DNA from: Erythrobacter sp. ANT-B3C2 | GTDB taxonomy: Bacteria; Pseudomonadota; Alphaproteobacteria; Sphingomonadales; Sphingomonadaceae | Length of the DNA stretch: 60,130 nt | Reading direction: 5' to 3' | NCBI GenBank assembly: GCA_001683845.1 | Contig: LXQI01000035.1 | Span: forward strand, 1-60,130 | Shown here: positions 53,034-60,130 of the stretch, one piece after another | Numbering within the stretch: the first letter of the stretch is position 1 | Layout of the letters: each line of letters starts with the position of its first letter | Notes under the pieces: generated by a model | Told to the model about the DNA's origin: nothing | The model's database searches: none | Seen by the model: only the letters and a program-made list of their open reading frames with translations | Position numbers and translations under genes: made by a program

Positions 53034-53626
53034 TGGCCGATAGCACCCAGACCGATAGCTCCGGGACAGATTCCGGCCAGATCGATAGCGTTACCGATCT
53101 TGCCGATCTGAAGGATCTTGCCTCGGGCGGCGGCGCCGCCAGTAATGCTGGCGCCGGCGCCGACGAGGATGAAGTGCCCGCGCCGCCCAAGCCCCGCACC
53201 GGGCCGGAAGCCGTGCTGCGCGAGCAGGTGCTCGACAAGCAGGGCCGCGCCTATGCCACCGGCCGGCGCAAGGATGCGGTCGCCCGGGTGTGGATCAAGC
53301 CGGGCAAGGGTACGGTCACCGTGAATGGCCGCGATCAGGCGATCTATTTCGCACGCCCGACCCTCCGCCTCGTCATCAAGCAGCCGTTCCAGGTGGCTGA
53401 GCGCGAAGGCCAGTACGATGTTGTCGCCACTGTCAAGGGCGGGGGTCTTTCCGGTCAGGCTGGTGCGGTGAAGCACGGGATCAGCCAGGCGCTTTCCAAG
53501 TTCGAGCCGAACCTTCGCGTAGCGATCAAGGCCGCCGGTTTCCTCACCCGCGATCCGCGCGTGGTGGAGCGCAAGAAGTACGGCCGCGCCAAGGCCCGCC
53601 GCAGCTTCCAGTTCTCGAAGCGCTAA
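53033..53626 (+). CDS. rpsI: 30S ribosomal protein S9 with long acidic N-terminal extension
   Basis: A 197-residue uS9. The conserved fold begins only at about residue 71 ([21 protein letters not shown]) and ends with the universally conserved SFQFSKR tail that reaches the P site. The first 65-70 residues are Asp/Ser/Ala-rich and low complexity; E. coli S9 is about 130 residues. Alphaproteobacterial S9 proteins often carry a shorter extension. A Rho-independent terminator follows. Confidence 0.95.
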   Translation: MADSTQTDSSGTDSGQIDSVTDLADLKDLASGGGAASNAGAGADEDEVPAPPKPRTGPEAVLREQVLDKQGRAYATGRRKDAVARVWIKPGKGTVTVNGRDQAIYFARPTLRLVIKQPFQVAEREGQYDVVATVKGGGLSGQAGAVKHGISQALSKFEPNLRVAIKAAGFLTRDPRVVERKKYGRAKARRSFQFSKR

Positions 53627-53651
53627 GGCTTTCGCGAGCAAGGGTTATGAG

Positions 53652-53680
53652 GGGGGCGGTCCTGCGGGGCCGCCCTTCTA
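53652..53680 (+). terminator. terminator of rplM-rpsI
   Basis: GGGCGG (53653-53659 region), a ten-base loop, CCGCCC, then TTCT, starting about 26 bp after the rpsI stop. Confidence 0.65.
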
Positions 53681-53747
53681 GCGTGAGCGGTGCGGCGTCG
53701 GCCATTGCGCTCGCCGCTAAAGCGCATTCGCATCGGCGCCAACAGCT

Positions 53748-54083
53748 CTATTCACGCGCGACCATGATGAGATCCGCCACCTCTCCCGCCGGGCCAGCCA
53801 GGCGACCGTACCAGGAGATGGTGTGGGCGTCGCTTGGTCCCACGATCTCCATCCTGTTGAACGCCGCGTCGATTGCGGGTGGTACGTCCATCCTCGTGAC
53901 CTGGCGATAGACCGCCTCTGAAGCGAGCAGTCGATCCAGCGCCAACGAAGCGGCTGGGGACAGTTCAAACTGCTGCTGGCTGCCGGCTTGCGGGAGATTT
54001 CGAGCATCGCGGACCGTCGTTCTGCGACCAGAGAATAGTGCCACTCCCACTCTCGCCGCGGCACACCATTCGGCTGACCCCAA
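53748..54083 (-). CDS. hypothetical protein, 5' end uncertain
   Basis: A reverse frame of up to 111 residues whose last 80 look truly coding (FELSPAASLALDRLLASEAVYRQ, DAHTISWYGRLAGPAGEVADLIMVARE). The only starts are TTG (54083) and two GTGs near codon 12; there is no ATG and no clear ribosome binding site. A stop in the same frame lies a few codons upstream. It could be a remnant of a longer gene. No family is recognised. Confidence 0.4.
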   Translation of the reverse strand: MGSAEWCAAARVGVALFSGRRTTVRDARNLPQAGSQQQFELSPAASLALDRLLASEAVYRQVTRMDVPPAIDAAFNRMEIVGPSDAHTISWYGRLAGPAGEVADLIMVARE

Positions 54084-54184
54084 CGTCGATATGATGATGG
54101 TCGCCGCTCAGACGGGGACCGCCGGTCGCCCCCCGCAGGCGCCGAACCGTACCGCGCGCGGAGGTGAAACCCCTCTGGCGGCGC

Positions 54185-54280
54185 TCAGTCGGTGAACGCC
54201 GGGCACTCGGGAGCGGGAGCTGGGGTGGCGCATGATCCGAGCAGCGCGATGCTGTAGATCGGCAGGGCAGCGCGCAGCAC
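54185..54280 (-). CDS. 31-residue predicted lipoprotein
   Basis: A tiny frame from GTG 54280 encoding a hydrophobic signal with a lipobox-like IALLGSC, followed by a Pro-rich tail containing one more Cys (ECPAFTD). It begins eight bases after the metallophosphoesterase stop, with GAGGG just before the GTG, and so could be the last gene of that unit. It may instead be the surviving 5' end of a longer lipoprotein cut by the TGA at 54185. Confidence 0.4.
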   Translation of the reverse strand: MLRAALPIYSIALLGSCATPAPAPECPAFTD

Positions 54281-54287
54281 CGCGCCC

Positions 54288-55145
54288 TCAATGCACCGGC
54301 GGATCGGCGATCGGCACGCGATTGACGGGAGCGACCGGCTGGCCCGGCTGGCGGGGCGGAAGCGCATCCTGGGGCACGTCGTCGATCTGCATGGCCTCGG
54401 TCTCGACATCCTCTAGGTTGCGGACGCTCACACGCAGGCGCTCACCGTCCCACCGCAGCTCATTGAAGCCGGGCGGGGTGGAGCGCACGCGCTGCGAGAG
54501 GGTGCCCGCACCGATCATTCGCACCGGGCCATTCGGCGTATCCTCCACCAGATCGAAGGCATCGTGGACATGGCCGGTCAGCACGCCAAGCACCGGGCGC
54601 CGGGCCAGTTCGGCCAGTGCCCTATTGCCCCCGTGGGTCAGCGCGGTGCCGGTGGTGCCGACCTCGCGCAGCGGGTGGTGCGCGGTGACCAGCGCCTGCG
54701 TGCCGCTGGGCAGAGCATCGATCGCGGCGAGGCACTTCTCCAACGCCACATCGGTCACCCAGCCTTTCGACCAATTGAAACGCGGCTGCGCGCGCACCGC
54801 GGTCTTGAGCGGCACGATAGCGATGCCCGGCAGGTCGATCTCGCGCTCGACCAAATTCGCGATCGCCCGGAACCGCTTGTAGGGATCGAAGAAGCGCTCG
54901 ATCAGGTTGAAATAGGGCATGTCGTGATTGCCCACCTCCACCGTCACCGGCACGTCGAGCGACTGAATCCAGCGCGTGGCGGCGGCAAATTCGTGGCTGC
55001 GCGCCTTCATCGTCAGATCGCCGGTGATCGCCACTGCCTGCGGCTGTTGCCGGGCAATCTCCTGCTCCACCCAGGCGAGCGCGCGCCGGTCTTCCAGCCC
55101 GAAATGAATATCACTGAGATGAAACAGCAGCGTTTCAGCCGGCAT
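54288..55145 (-). CDS. calcineurin-like metallophosphoesterase
   Basis: A 285-residue metal-dependent phosphatase: LSDIHFG, ITGDLTM, VGNHDMPYF, TAHHPLREVG and LTGHVHDAFD are the five metal motifs. The C-terminal 40 residues are Pro/Gln-rich and probably flexible. The substrate is unknown; the cAMP phosphodiesterase CpdA group is a distant relative. It overlaps the lipid-kinase gene by 11 bases, suggesting a shared lipid-phosphate pathway. Confidence 0.85.
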   Translation of the reverse strand: MPAETLLFHLSDIHFGLEDRRALAWVEQEIARQQPQAVAITGDLTMKARSHEFAAATRWIQSLDVPVTVEVGNHDMPYFNLIERFFDPYKRFRAIANLVEREIDLPGIAIVPLKTAVRAQPRFNWSKGWVTDVALEKCLAAIDALPSGTQALVTAHHPLREVGTTGTALTHGGNRALAELARRPVLGVLTGHVHDAFDLVEDTPNGPVRMIGAGTLSQRVRSTPPGFNELRWDGERLRVSVRNLEDVETEAMQIDDVPQDALPPRQPGQPVAPVNRVPIADPPVH

Positions 55146-55992
55146 CGGGCTGTGTCGCGATCAGGTCGACCTCGCATTGCGTGAAGGTGAATTCGGCGCT
55201 GGCGCCGGCATTGGCGGGCTCGCCATCGATCAGCAGCCCGAAGGCACCGCCGCGGGTGCTGCCGAGGCGCAGCTGTCCCACGCGGCCGAGGACCTCGTGC
55301 GGACCTTCGCGAAAGTTGCGCCGCAGCAACGCCCAGCCCTGCTCCAGATAATCGCCCGGCGATTTGGCGTGGAAAGCGACGATCTCGATGGCGTCCTCCA
55401 GCGGGTCGAGCATCAGCAGCGGATAGCCCTCCGGTTGGCCGAGCGGCGGTTCGACACAGGCAATCAGTTCGCCGCCGATCGTTTCCTGGATGGCGGCGAC
55501 GGTGTTCTCGGCCATTTCCACGATCGCAGTCTTGCGCATGGCCTCGCGCACTCGATTCCAGCTGGTGCCGGGCCCGGCGAGCAGGCCGGCATAAGCGCTG
55601 CCCTGTTCGCTGCGGATGATCCCCGGGCGGTGCATCCGGCAATCGCCGGAGGCGGCGCGGGCGACCACCTGTTCCATCTCCCGTTCGCCGTGAAGGCGGT
55701 GGTAGAGCAGGTTCATCGTGCCGCCGGGCAGGATCAGCACCGCACCGCCCCAGCCGGCGAGCGCCGCCAGCGTGGAGTTGATCGTGCCGTCGCCGGCGAA
55801 GACCGCCAGTCGGTCGATCCCGGCGGCGTCGAGGATTGCCGGAGTGGGCAGGTCCTGCGCTGGAAAGATCGTGCGATGGGCGACATGAAAGCCGTGCTCG
55901 CCGCAGCATTGCTCGAGAGCGCCGAGCGCACCCTCGTCGTTGCTTCCGCTTGCGGAATTGTTGACCAGCCAGATGGCGCGTTTGTCCGTCAT
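55135..55992 (-). CDS. diacylglycerol kinase family (DAGK_cat) lipid kinase
   Basis: A 285-residue protein of the DgkB/YegS/LCB5 type. It has WLVNNSASGSNDE near the N-terminus and the nucleotide motif AVFAGDGTINSTLAALAGWGGAVLILPGGTMNLL. The second half has a beta domain ending with FGLLIDGEPANAG. It likely phosphorylates a lipid such as diacylglycerol at the inner membrane. It is coupled with the phosphoesterase gene downstream; the small membrane protein gene lies 35 bp upstream. Confidence 0.85.
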   Translation of the reverse strand: MTDKRAIWLVNNSASGSNDEGALGALEQCCGEHGFHVAHRTIFPAQDLPTPAILDAAGIDRLAVFAGDGTINSTLAALAGWGGAVLILPGGTMNLLYHRLHGEREMEQVVARAASGDCRMHRPGIIRSEQGSAYAGLLAGPGTSWNRVREAMRKTAIVEMAENTVAAIQETIGGELIACVEPPLGQPEGYPLLMLDPLEDAIEIVAFHAKSPGDYLEQGWALLRRNFREGPHEVLGRVGQLRLGSTRGGAFGLLIDGEPANAGASAEFTFTQCEVDLIATQPDAG

Positions 55993-56027
55993 GCCGCCAG
56001 AGCGTTCGCGGGGCACACCCGTTCCCG

Positions 56028-56288
56028 TCAGATGCGGCGCGTGGTGATCAGCCACGCGGACAGGGCATTGAACAGGCTGTATCCCGCATAGACCCACACC
56101 CACCAGCGGTTCCCGTTGCCGACCAGCAGCAGCGCGCCGAGCAGCACCGCGAATTCCGCCGCGAGGCTCACCCGCCCGCTCAGCCGCGCGATGGCGGGAT
56201 GTGCCAGCACCGGGTGACGACTGTGCAGCACCGCCTGATGCGCCGCAAAATTGCCGATGCCGAGCAGGAAGGTGAGGATCAAGGCCAT
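56028..56288 (-). CDS. small three-helix membrane protein
   Basis: An 86-residue hydrophobic protein with three membrane segments (about 2-20, 40-57, 64-82), ending in a basic tail. No family is recognised. It is the first gene of the unit with the lipid kinase and phosphoesterase, which suggests an accessory membrane role. Divergent from the UrcA gene. Confidence 0.65.
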   Translation of the reverse strand: MALILTFLLGIGNFAAHQAVLHSRHPVLAHPAIARLSGRVSLAAEFAVLLGALLLVGNGNRWWVWVYAGYSLFNALSAWLITTRRI

Positions 56289-56510
56289 TCAACCGTTCAA
56301 CCGCCAAGTCGCTCGTCGGTTGCCGAACGCGCTTTGCCGGTTGCGCCGCGCCTTTGGTCCGGGCGCCATATCGCTCGTCGGATTGCGGCGCTGATCGGCC
56401 GAGATCCACGCGATCCGGTGCCTTGGGCGATGTAAACAGACTCCAGCGCCGCGGCTCTCGCTTGCAGACCGATGGGTCGCGGCGCGCCCCACAGGGAAGG
56501 AGACCCGATC

Positions 56511-56831
56511 ATGACAAGCAAGACCTCGATATTCTCGATGGCCGGCGCCGCACTGTTTGCTGGTGCCGTGCTGGTTGCGCCCGCTCAGGCTGAAGTCGAT
56601 GCCGAGGCGCGCAGCGTCACCGTTCGCTACGCCGATCTCGCGCTCGGCACCGCTGAAGGACAAGCCGAACTGAACAAGCGCTTGCACACTGCCGCCCGCA
56701 GAGTGTGCCGCCAGGGTGCCGACCGCTCCCTGCGAGAGTTGGATGCGCAGCACCGCTGCATGCGCCTGACGATGAAGCGCAGCGAAACCCAGGTGGCCAG
56801 CCTGCTTCAGCGCAACGCGCTCGGCGGCTGA
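56511..56831 (+). CDS. UrcA family protein
   Basis: A 106-residue exported protein: signal peptide 1-28 (SMAGAALFAGAVLVAPAQA), then the UrcA core SVTVRYADLALGTAEGQAELNKRLHTAARRVCRQ, with a second Cys in QHRCMRL able to form a disulfide. Widespread in sphingomonads and caulobacters, of unknown function. AAGGAG lies eight to nine bases before the ATG at 56511. Confidence 0.88.
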   Translation: MTSKTSIFSMAGAALFAGAVLVAPAQAEVDAEARSVTVRYADLALGTAEGQAELNKRLHTAARRVCRQGADRSLRELDAQHRCMRLTMKRSETQVASLLQRNALGG

Positions 56832-56862
56832 CCGGCGAAGCGGACTCCTTCGCTGCTGATAG

Positions 56863-56890
56863 AGGGGCGTCCCGCGGGGCGCCCCTTTTT
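56863..56890 (+). terminator. terminator of the UrcA gene
   Basis: GGGGCG with GGCGCCCC closing a short GC-rich loop, followed by five T residues (56886-56890), about 30 bp after the UrcA stop. Confidence 0.75.
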
Positions 56891-57128
56891 CGTTGTGCGC
56901 CGCGCACGCCGGGTCGCCCGCCCGTCTGTTCGACATTGCTCCAGCGACGCACCGGCACAGGACAAGCCGTTGCGGGCGGCCAGGCTTTGCGTGGAAATGG
57001 TGTCGCTTCCCGGCCCGGAGGAGGCGCAGTGTACGAGGTGACTCAGAGCCGGTCAGCTTTACCGAGATCATCGCTTAACCAGCTGGGGGCGGCGATGGGC
57101 GGTTCGCCCTGGCCGTGATCCTGATCTC
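56891..57128. other. spacer with no supported gene
   Basis: Short frames only (for example 56893-57078), very rich in Arg and Cys, without ribosome binding sites. Nothing recognised. Confidence 0.35.
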
Positions 57129-57339
57129 ATGCGCGACACTTTCGAAGGGCCGGTGATGCTCCTAGGGCTGTTTGCCACCATCTGCGTCGGGGTGATCGGC
57201 GCTGTATACCGCTGCCCCGTTCGGCGTGCTCATCGCCTGGCCGCCGCTGCGCCTGCTCGGGTGTTCATTGCCGCTGGTTCGGGTAGGCGTCGAACGGCTC
57301 CGGTTTGACCGATTATGGTAGGCCCGAGTGGATCAGGAT
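57129..57339 (+). pseudogene. possible frameshifted small membrane protein
   Basis: An ATG at 57129 opens MRDTFEGPVMLLGLFATIC followed by hydrophobic residues, but after codon 27 the frame becomes Arg-rich and stops at 57306. In the neighbouring frame the sequence continues as TAAPFGVLIAWPPLRLLGC, which is again hydrophobic. One indel near 57208 would join them into a two-helix protein of about 65-70 residues. This is a reading-frame inference without family support. Confidence 0.3.
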
Positions 57340-57887
57340 GGCGGTGTTTCACCTTGTCGGGCTCGGCTCCGGCTGGCTGGCGGGGCGCTTAACTTCCTGG
57401 ATAGGCCACCCGCAGGATACCTGATCGGCCGCCGCCGGACCCGCCCGACCAAGAGCAACCCGATGCCTCATTCCCACTCGATTGTTCGGAGACAGGGTAA
57501 CCCATTGTTTCTTCAGTGTAAAACCAGTCGCCACTCGTGGAATACCGTCAGAGAGCCCGTGAGAAAATCTGTCTAGGCCATTCGTACGACAAAGCACGAC
57601 ACGTCTTCCCGCAGCCCTTCGATTTCACGCCGTCAACCTCAAATTGGCGACAGAAGCCCGCTTCCTACACGCCCCGTCTCGAAGAGGGCCCGAGCGACCC
57701 GAAAATACCGTCACGAGCATTAATTGCCAACTCCGACGCGCGCACCTCCTGCTTTAAATCGAGCAAGGAGCGGCTCATGTCGAGTGCTCCCACGCGCCGC
57801 GGCAGGTGAAGCCATTTAAGAAGACGGGAGTGTCGTCACCGACGCGGGAAGCGTGATCTTCTTCGGTTGACGTTGCATAGGCGATCG
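57340..57887. other. spacer with no supported gene
   Basis: About 550 bp of lower-than-average GC. Frames at 57328-57576 and 57537-57809 lack ribosome binding sites and protein-like composition. No repeats or hairpin-T-run elements were found. Confidence 0.35.
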
Positions 57888-58421
57888 ATGTGGATCTTGC
57901 TCATCCCCCTTGCGATCCTGTCGGTGATCGCCGTCACCGGCGGCTTCCTCGCCGCCGGGTTCGCAAACCGAATGCGCTTGGACCGCAGGGGAGAGTTGGT
58001 CTTGTTCGGCCTGCTCCTCGGCTGCGGCCTGCTGCCGAGCCTCTGGCACTATCAGATGACGATCGATTTCGCCTCCAGCTACGGCGCCTACCACCCGGAC
58101 GAACCCGTCGGCTTCTACCCCGGTCTGCGGCGATTTCAGATCGCAGCGCCCATCGGAGGATTGCTCTTGTGGTCCGCCGGATGCTTGATCGCCCGATGGC
58201 TTCCGCTACTCAGCGCCGGCCTGCCCGGAGTCGCCTTCCTGGCGTATTACCGAGCCCTGCGTTGGGTCGGCGAAGACCCGCCGGGCGTCATGCTGGACAA
58301 CAAAGCAACGATCTTCCTGTTCATCCTAGACACCGCGGCCGTCCTGGGACTGGCGACGTACGCGGTCGCGATCTGGGCCTGGCCCTGGCGGCAGGGGAAA
58401 GCCGGAAAAAAGCAACTCTGA
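57888..58421 (+). CDS. four-helix membrane protein of unknown function
   Basis: A 177-residue protein with four to five hydrophobic segments (about 1-25, 37-53, 85-125, 145-170) and a charged loop (DFASSYGAYHPDEPVGFYPGL) containing several Tyr/His/Asp. The ATG at 57888 (MWILLIP) is preferred to a TTG seven codons earlier because it begins directly with the membrane segment. No family is recognised. Confidence 0.65.
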   Translation: MWILLIPLAILSVIAVTGGFLAAGFANRMRLDRRGELVLFGLLLGCGLLPSLWHYQMTIDFASSYGAYHPDEPVGFYPGLRRFQIAAPIGGLLLWSAGCLIARWLPLLSAGLPGVAFLAYYRALRWVGEDPPGVMLDNKATIFLFILDTAAVLGLATYAVAIWAWPWRQGKAGKKQL

Positions 58422-58467
58422 GCCCGACCATTCGCCCGCCTGGGCTCAGCTGGCGCAGGATGGGTCC

Positions 58468-58902
58468 TCAGTCCGTGCACGCTTTCAGGCCATTGATCAT
58501 CCTGGCCATGAACCATGGCGCGCCGCTGTTCGCACCAAGCGCCCACCACGCGCGCTGACGGCATGCGTGCCCCACCGGGAACTGGTCGTCGAACGCGCTG
58601 GCTTCCAGCTTGAGCTGGCGCCGAAGCTGATGGACTTCAGCCGATCGTGACGGAGAGACGTAGTAGCGCTCGGCCTTGTCGAAGGTCGAGAAGATCAGGT
58701 CGCCGTCCTCGAAGGCAATCTCCGACGCGAACGCGGCCAGGGCGGGATAACGCGCGCGGATGCTGGTCCGGCTGAAGCCGCAGTTATCGATCTCCTTGAT
58801 CAGGTAATCAGGAGGGGTCCGCGGCGGAGGTGGGGGAACCGGAGGAACGACATGGGTCACGCGGTTTGCTCTCTTCCGTGGCGATGGGATCGCGTGCATC
58901 AC
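58468..58902 (-). CDS. hypothetical protein with proline-rich N-terminus
   Basis: A frame of up to 144 residues. The first 30 are Pro-rich (VPPVPPPPPRTPP). The rest looks globular (YLIKEIDNCGFSRTSIRARYPALAAF, LIFSTFDKAERYYVSPSR) and has three cysteines. No signal peptide, membrane segment or known motif. The start is ambiguous between the first two ATGs. It converges with the membrane protein gene at 57888. Confidence 0.5.
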   Translation of the reverse strand: MMHAIPSPRKRANRVTHVVPPVPPPPPRTPPDYLIKEIDNCGFSRTSIRARYPALAAFASEIAFEDGDLIFSTFDKAERYYVSPSRSAEVHQLRRQLKLEASAFDDQFPVGHACRQRAWWALGANSGAPWFMARMINGLKACTD

Positions 58903-58966
58903 AAACGCATGAAGGCGCCGTCACTGGCACTCGCCTGGTTCGCCGGCGCAGTTGAGTCGGGCGGCC

Positions 58967-60130
58967 TTATCGCGCACTATCGGGAAGCGTCCCCTGTGGG
59001 TTGCCGTTACCGCCGTTTAGCAGCCAGATCTCGCGTTCGATCGCCTGGGTCGCCGCGAAGCGCTCGGCGTCGGTTTGCCCGGGCAGCGGGGCAAGCCCAG
59101 GCTTGCGGACAGCCAGAGGCCGCACGCCGTCGGCGAAGGGCTCGCGCAAGAGGGTAGCGATGGCGTCGGCGGGACCGGCGAGCGTGATCGCGACCAGCCG
59201 GGGGGATGCGCCCTTGGCCGCCTGCCGTCGCCGGACCGAAGCGGTGAATGCCTGCGCCACCTCGTAGCCCAGGCCACCAAAAGTCTGCTCGAAACCGAGC
59301 TTGCCGCGCAGGAACTCCGCCGCGCCATGGTCGGCAAGGCCGAGCCCGCCGCGGTTCCGAGCGGCCACCAGCGGAACGGCGCGCGCGAGCCACGAAGAGC
59401 GCGCTTCGTGGTCCGCAGGCCGAATCTCGTCGATCCAATCTCCGCTCGCGACGAAAGCCGTGATCGCAGTGACCCCTGCGCGGCGCAGCGCCGCTTCGAT
59501 CCGTGCCGGGTCGGCGGAGCCGCGCAGGTAAGGCACGGCCGGGCCTTCGGTCGCGGCAGCGCCATAGGCCGCCATGTTCACGGCGCGGAGCCAATAATCG
59601 TCGCGACCCAGCGTGACGGGCACGAAGGCGAAAGCCCGCGCCCTGGTGCCGTCGTGCAGCGAGAAATCACCGAGCAGGCGCCCGTCCGCGCCGCGCATCA
59701 CCACGTAGAAGCGTCCGCTCTGCCCGGCGATGGCGTTCGGGCTGCAGCTCGTCATCGAAACGGGGGGCGGAGGGACCGTGGCGGCCTGCGGGAAAAGCCG
59801 GCCCTGCCGCTCCTCGTTGTATGGAAAAGGCGTGACGCGCCCGTCCTCGCCCGTGAAATGCTGCAAGGGTGCCTCGAAGACCCGCTCCGCCTCGGAACTC
59901 AGCGTCAGGCCGCCGCCGAACAGGCTGAATCGATCGGGTCCGTTGCCTTTCAGATGCGCGATGCTGCGCAGCGTCAGCACCTCCGTCGCCGCCTCGTTCA
60001 TCGGGCGGGTGCCGTCGTCCTCCAGCAGCACCAGATCGACATAGGCGGCGGCGGCCAACATCCGGCGGGCGAAGAACTGCGCGCTTCCGTCGCCGACCTC
60101 CTCGGGCGCCTGCGTGTATTGGCAGGCGAC
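58967..60130 (-). CDS. large hypothetical protein, 5' end beyond the window
   Basis: A reverse frame open from the right edge, giving 387 visible residues; the first ATG inside the window (60061) is not necessarily the start, because 23 more codons upstream are open. Visible segments include DLVLLEDDGTRPMNEAATEVLTLRSIAHLKGNG, PPPPVSMTSCSPNAIAG and SFSLHDGTRARAFAFVPVTLG-like beta-rich sequence. I recognise no catalytic motif or family. The GC-skewed codon use supports it as a true gene. Confidence 0.6.
   Translation of the reverse strand, partial: VACQYTQAPEEVGDGSAQFFARRMLAAAAYVDLVLLEDDGTRPMNEAATEVLTLRSIAHLKGNGPDRFSLFGGGLTLSSEAERVFEAPLQHFTGEDGRVTPFPYNEERQGRLFPQAATVPPPPVSMTSCSPNAIAGQSGRFYVVMRGADGRLLGDFSLHDGTRARAFAFVPVTLGRDDYWLRAVNMAAYGAAATEGPAVPYLRGSADPARIEAALRRAGVTAITAFVASGDWIDEIRPADHEARSSWLARAVPLVAARNRGGLGLADHGAAEFLRGKLGFEQTFGGLGYEVAQAFTASVRRRQAAKGASPRLVAITLAGPADAIATLLREPFADGVRPLAVRKPGLAPLPGQTDAERFAATQAIEREIWLLNGGNGNPQGTLPDSAR

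Noticed and set aside
1..60130. CRISPR arrays, tRNA or rRNA genes, integrases and complete insertion sequences
   Set aside because: No regularly spaced repeats, tRNA-like TpsiC-arm patterns, rRNA-like sequence or transposase motifs were noticed on either strand by eye. A covariance-model and IS search would be needed to be certain.

Overview
This is a GC-rich chromosomal window from an alphaproteobacterium, most likely order Sphingomonadales and probably an Erythrobacteraceae-like genus. The assignment is an inference from gene content: a NepR-EcfG general stress response with an HWE-family kinase, SciP (DUF1153), TrcR (DUF1013), a UrcA-family protein, a ThiS-ThiG fusion, and the order proA / nadD / rsfS / rlmH / S41 peptidase / dsbB / coq7. 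No rRNA, tRNA, CRISPR array, integrase or intact insertion sequence was seen.

Region 1 (1-9.3 kb) is accessory in character: gene density is low, several spacers exceed 300 bp, and GC is lower around 3.1-3.5 kb. It holds a GMC dehydrogenase whose cysteine cluster resembles the glucose/gluconate/fructose dehydrogenase group, overlapping a Tat-signal small subunit. Next come an unlisted 47-residue membrane peptide translationally coupled to an HTTM-like membrane protein, and then, on the minus strand, a GT-C-type membrane glycosyltransferase, a UbiA-family enzyme with the HPTK signature of decaprenyl-phosphate phosphoribosyltransferase, and a GtrA protein. The last three resemble the membrane half of a mycobacterial decaprenyl-phospho-arabinose pathway and are the best candidate here for an undescribed system.

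Region 2 (9.5-21.2 kb) is the stress-response and envelope block. It contains a CHASE/HWE histidine kinase divergent from nepR-ecfG, an AI-2E family permease, a GNAT acetyltransferase, a DUF445 protein, an RND efflux pump with an unusual extra membrane insertion and its adaptor, a GlsB-like stress protein, and SciP. Consensus EcfG promoters (GGAAC-N16-CGTT) are visible before nepR and before the GlsB-like gene.

Region 3 (21.4-42.9 kb) is housekeeping: mnmA, a PhzF protein, pdxH, a DnaJ-family chaperone, a YihY/BrkB protein, fabI, a GFA protein, a UDP-GlcNAc 2-epimerase, coq7, dsbB, an S41 protease, rlmH, rsfS, nadD, an aldo/keto reductase, proA, an M23 peptidase, trcR, a GT4 glycosyltransferase, an LpxH-like phosphatase, a glutathione S-transferase, a quinone oxidoreductase and a DUF1192 protein.

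Region 4 (43-60 kb) contains clpA, the ligase-associated exonuclease with an ATP-dependent DNA ligase, thiSG, a MerC protein, ctaA (COX15), cutA, rplM-rpsI with a perfect 4 x 17 bp tandem repeat in the leader, a metallophosphoesterase/diacylglycerol-kinase pair, a UrcA protein, and a poorly conserved tail of hypothetical genes that runs off the right edge. Several genes appear to use non-ATG starts (TTG kinase, TTG M23, GTG trcR, possibly CTG wecB and GTG/ATT rlmH).
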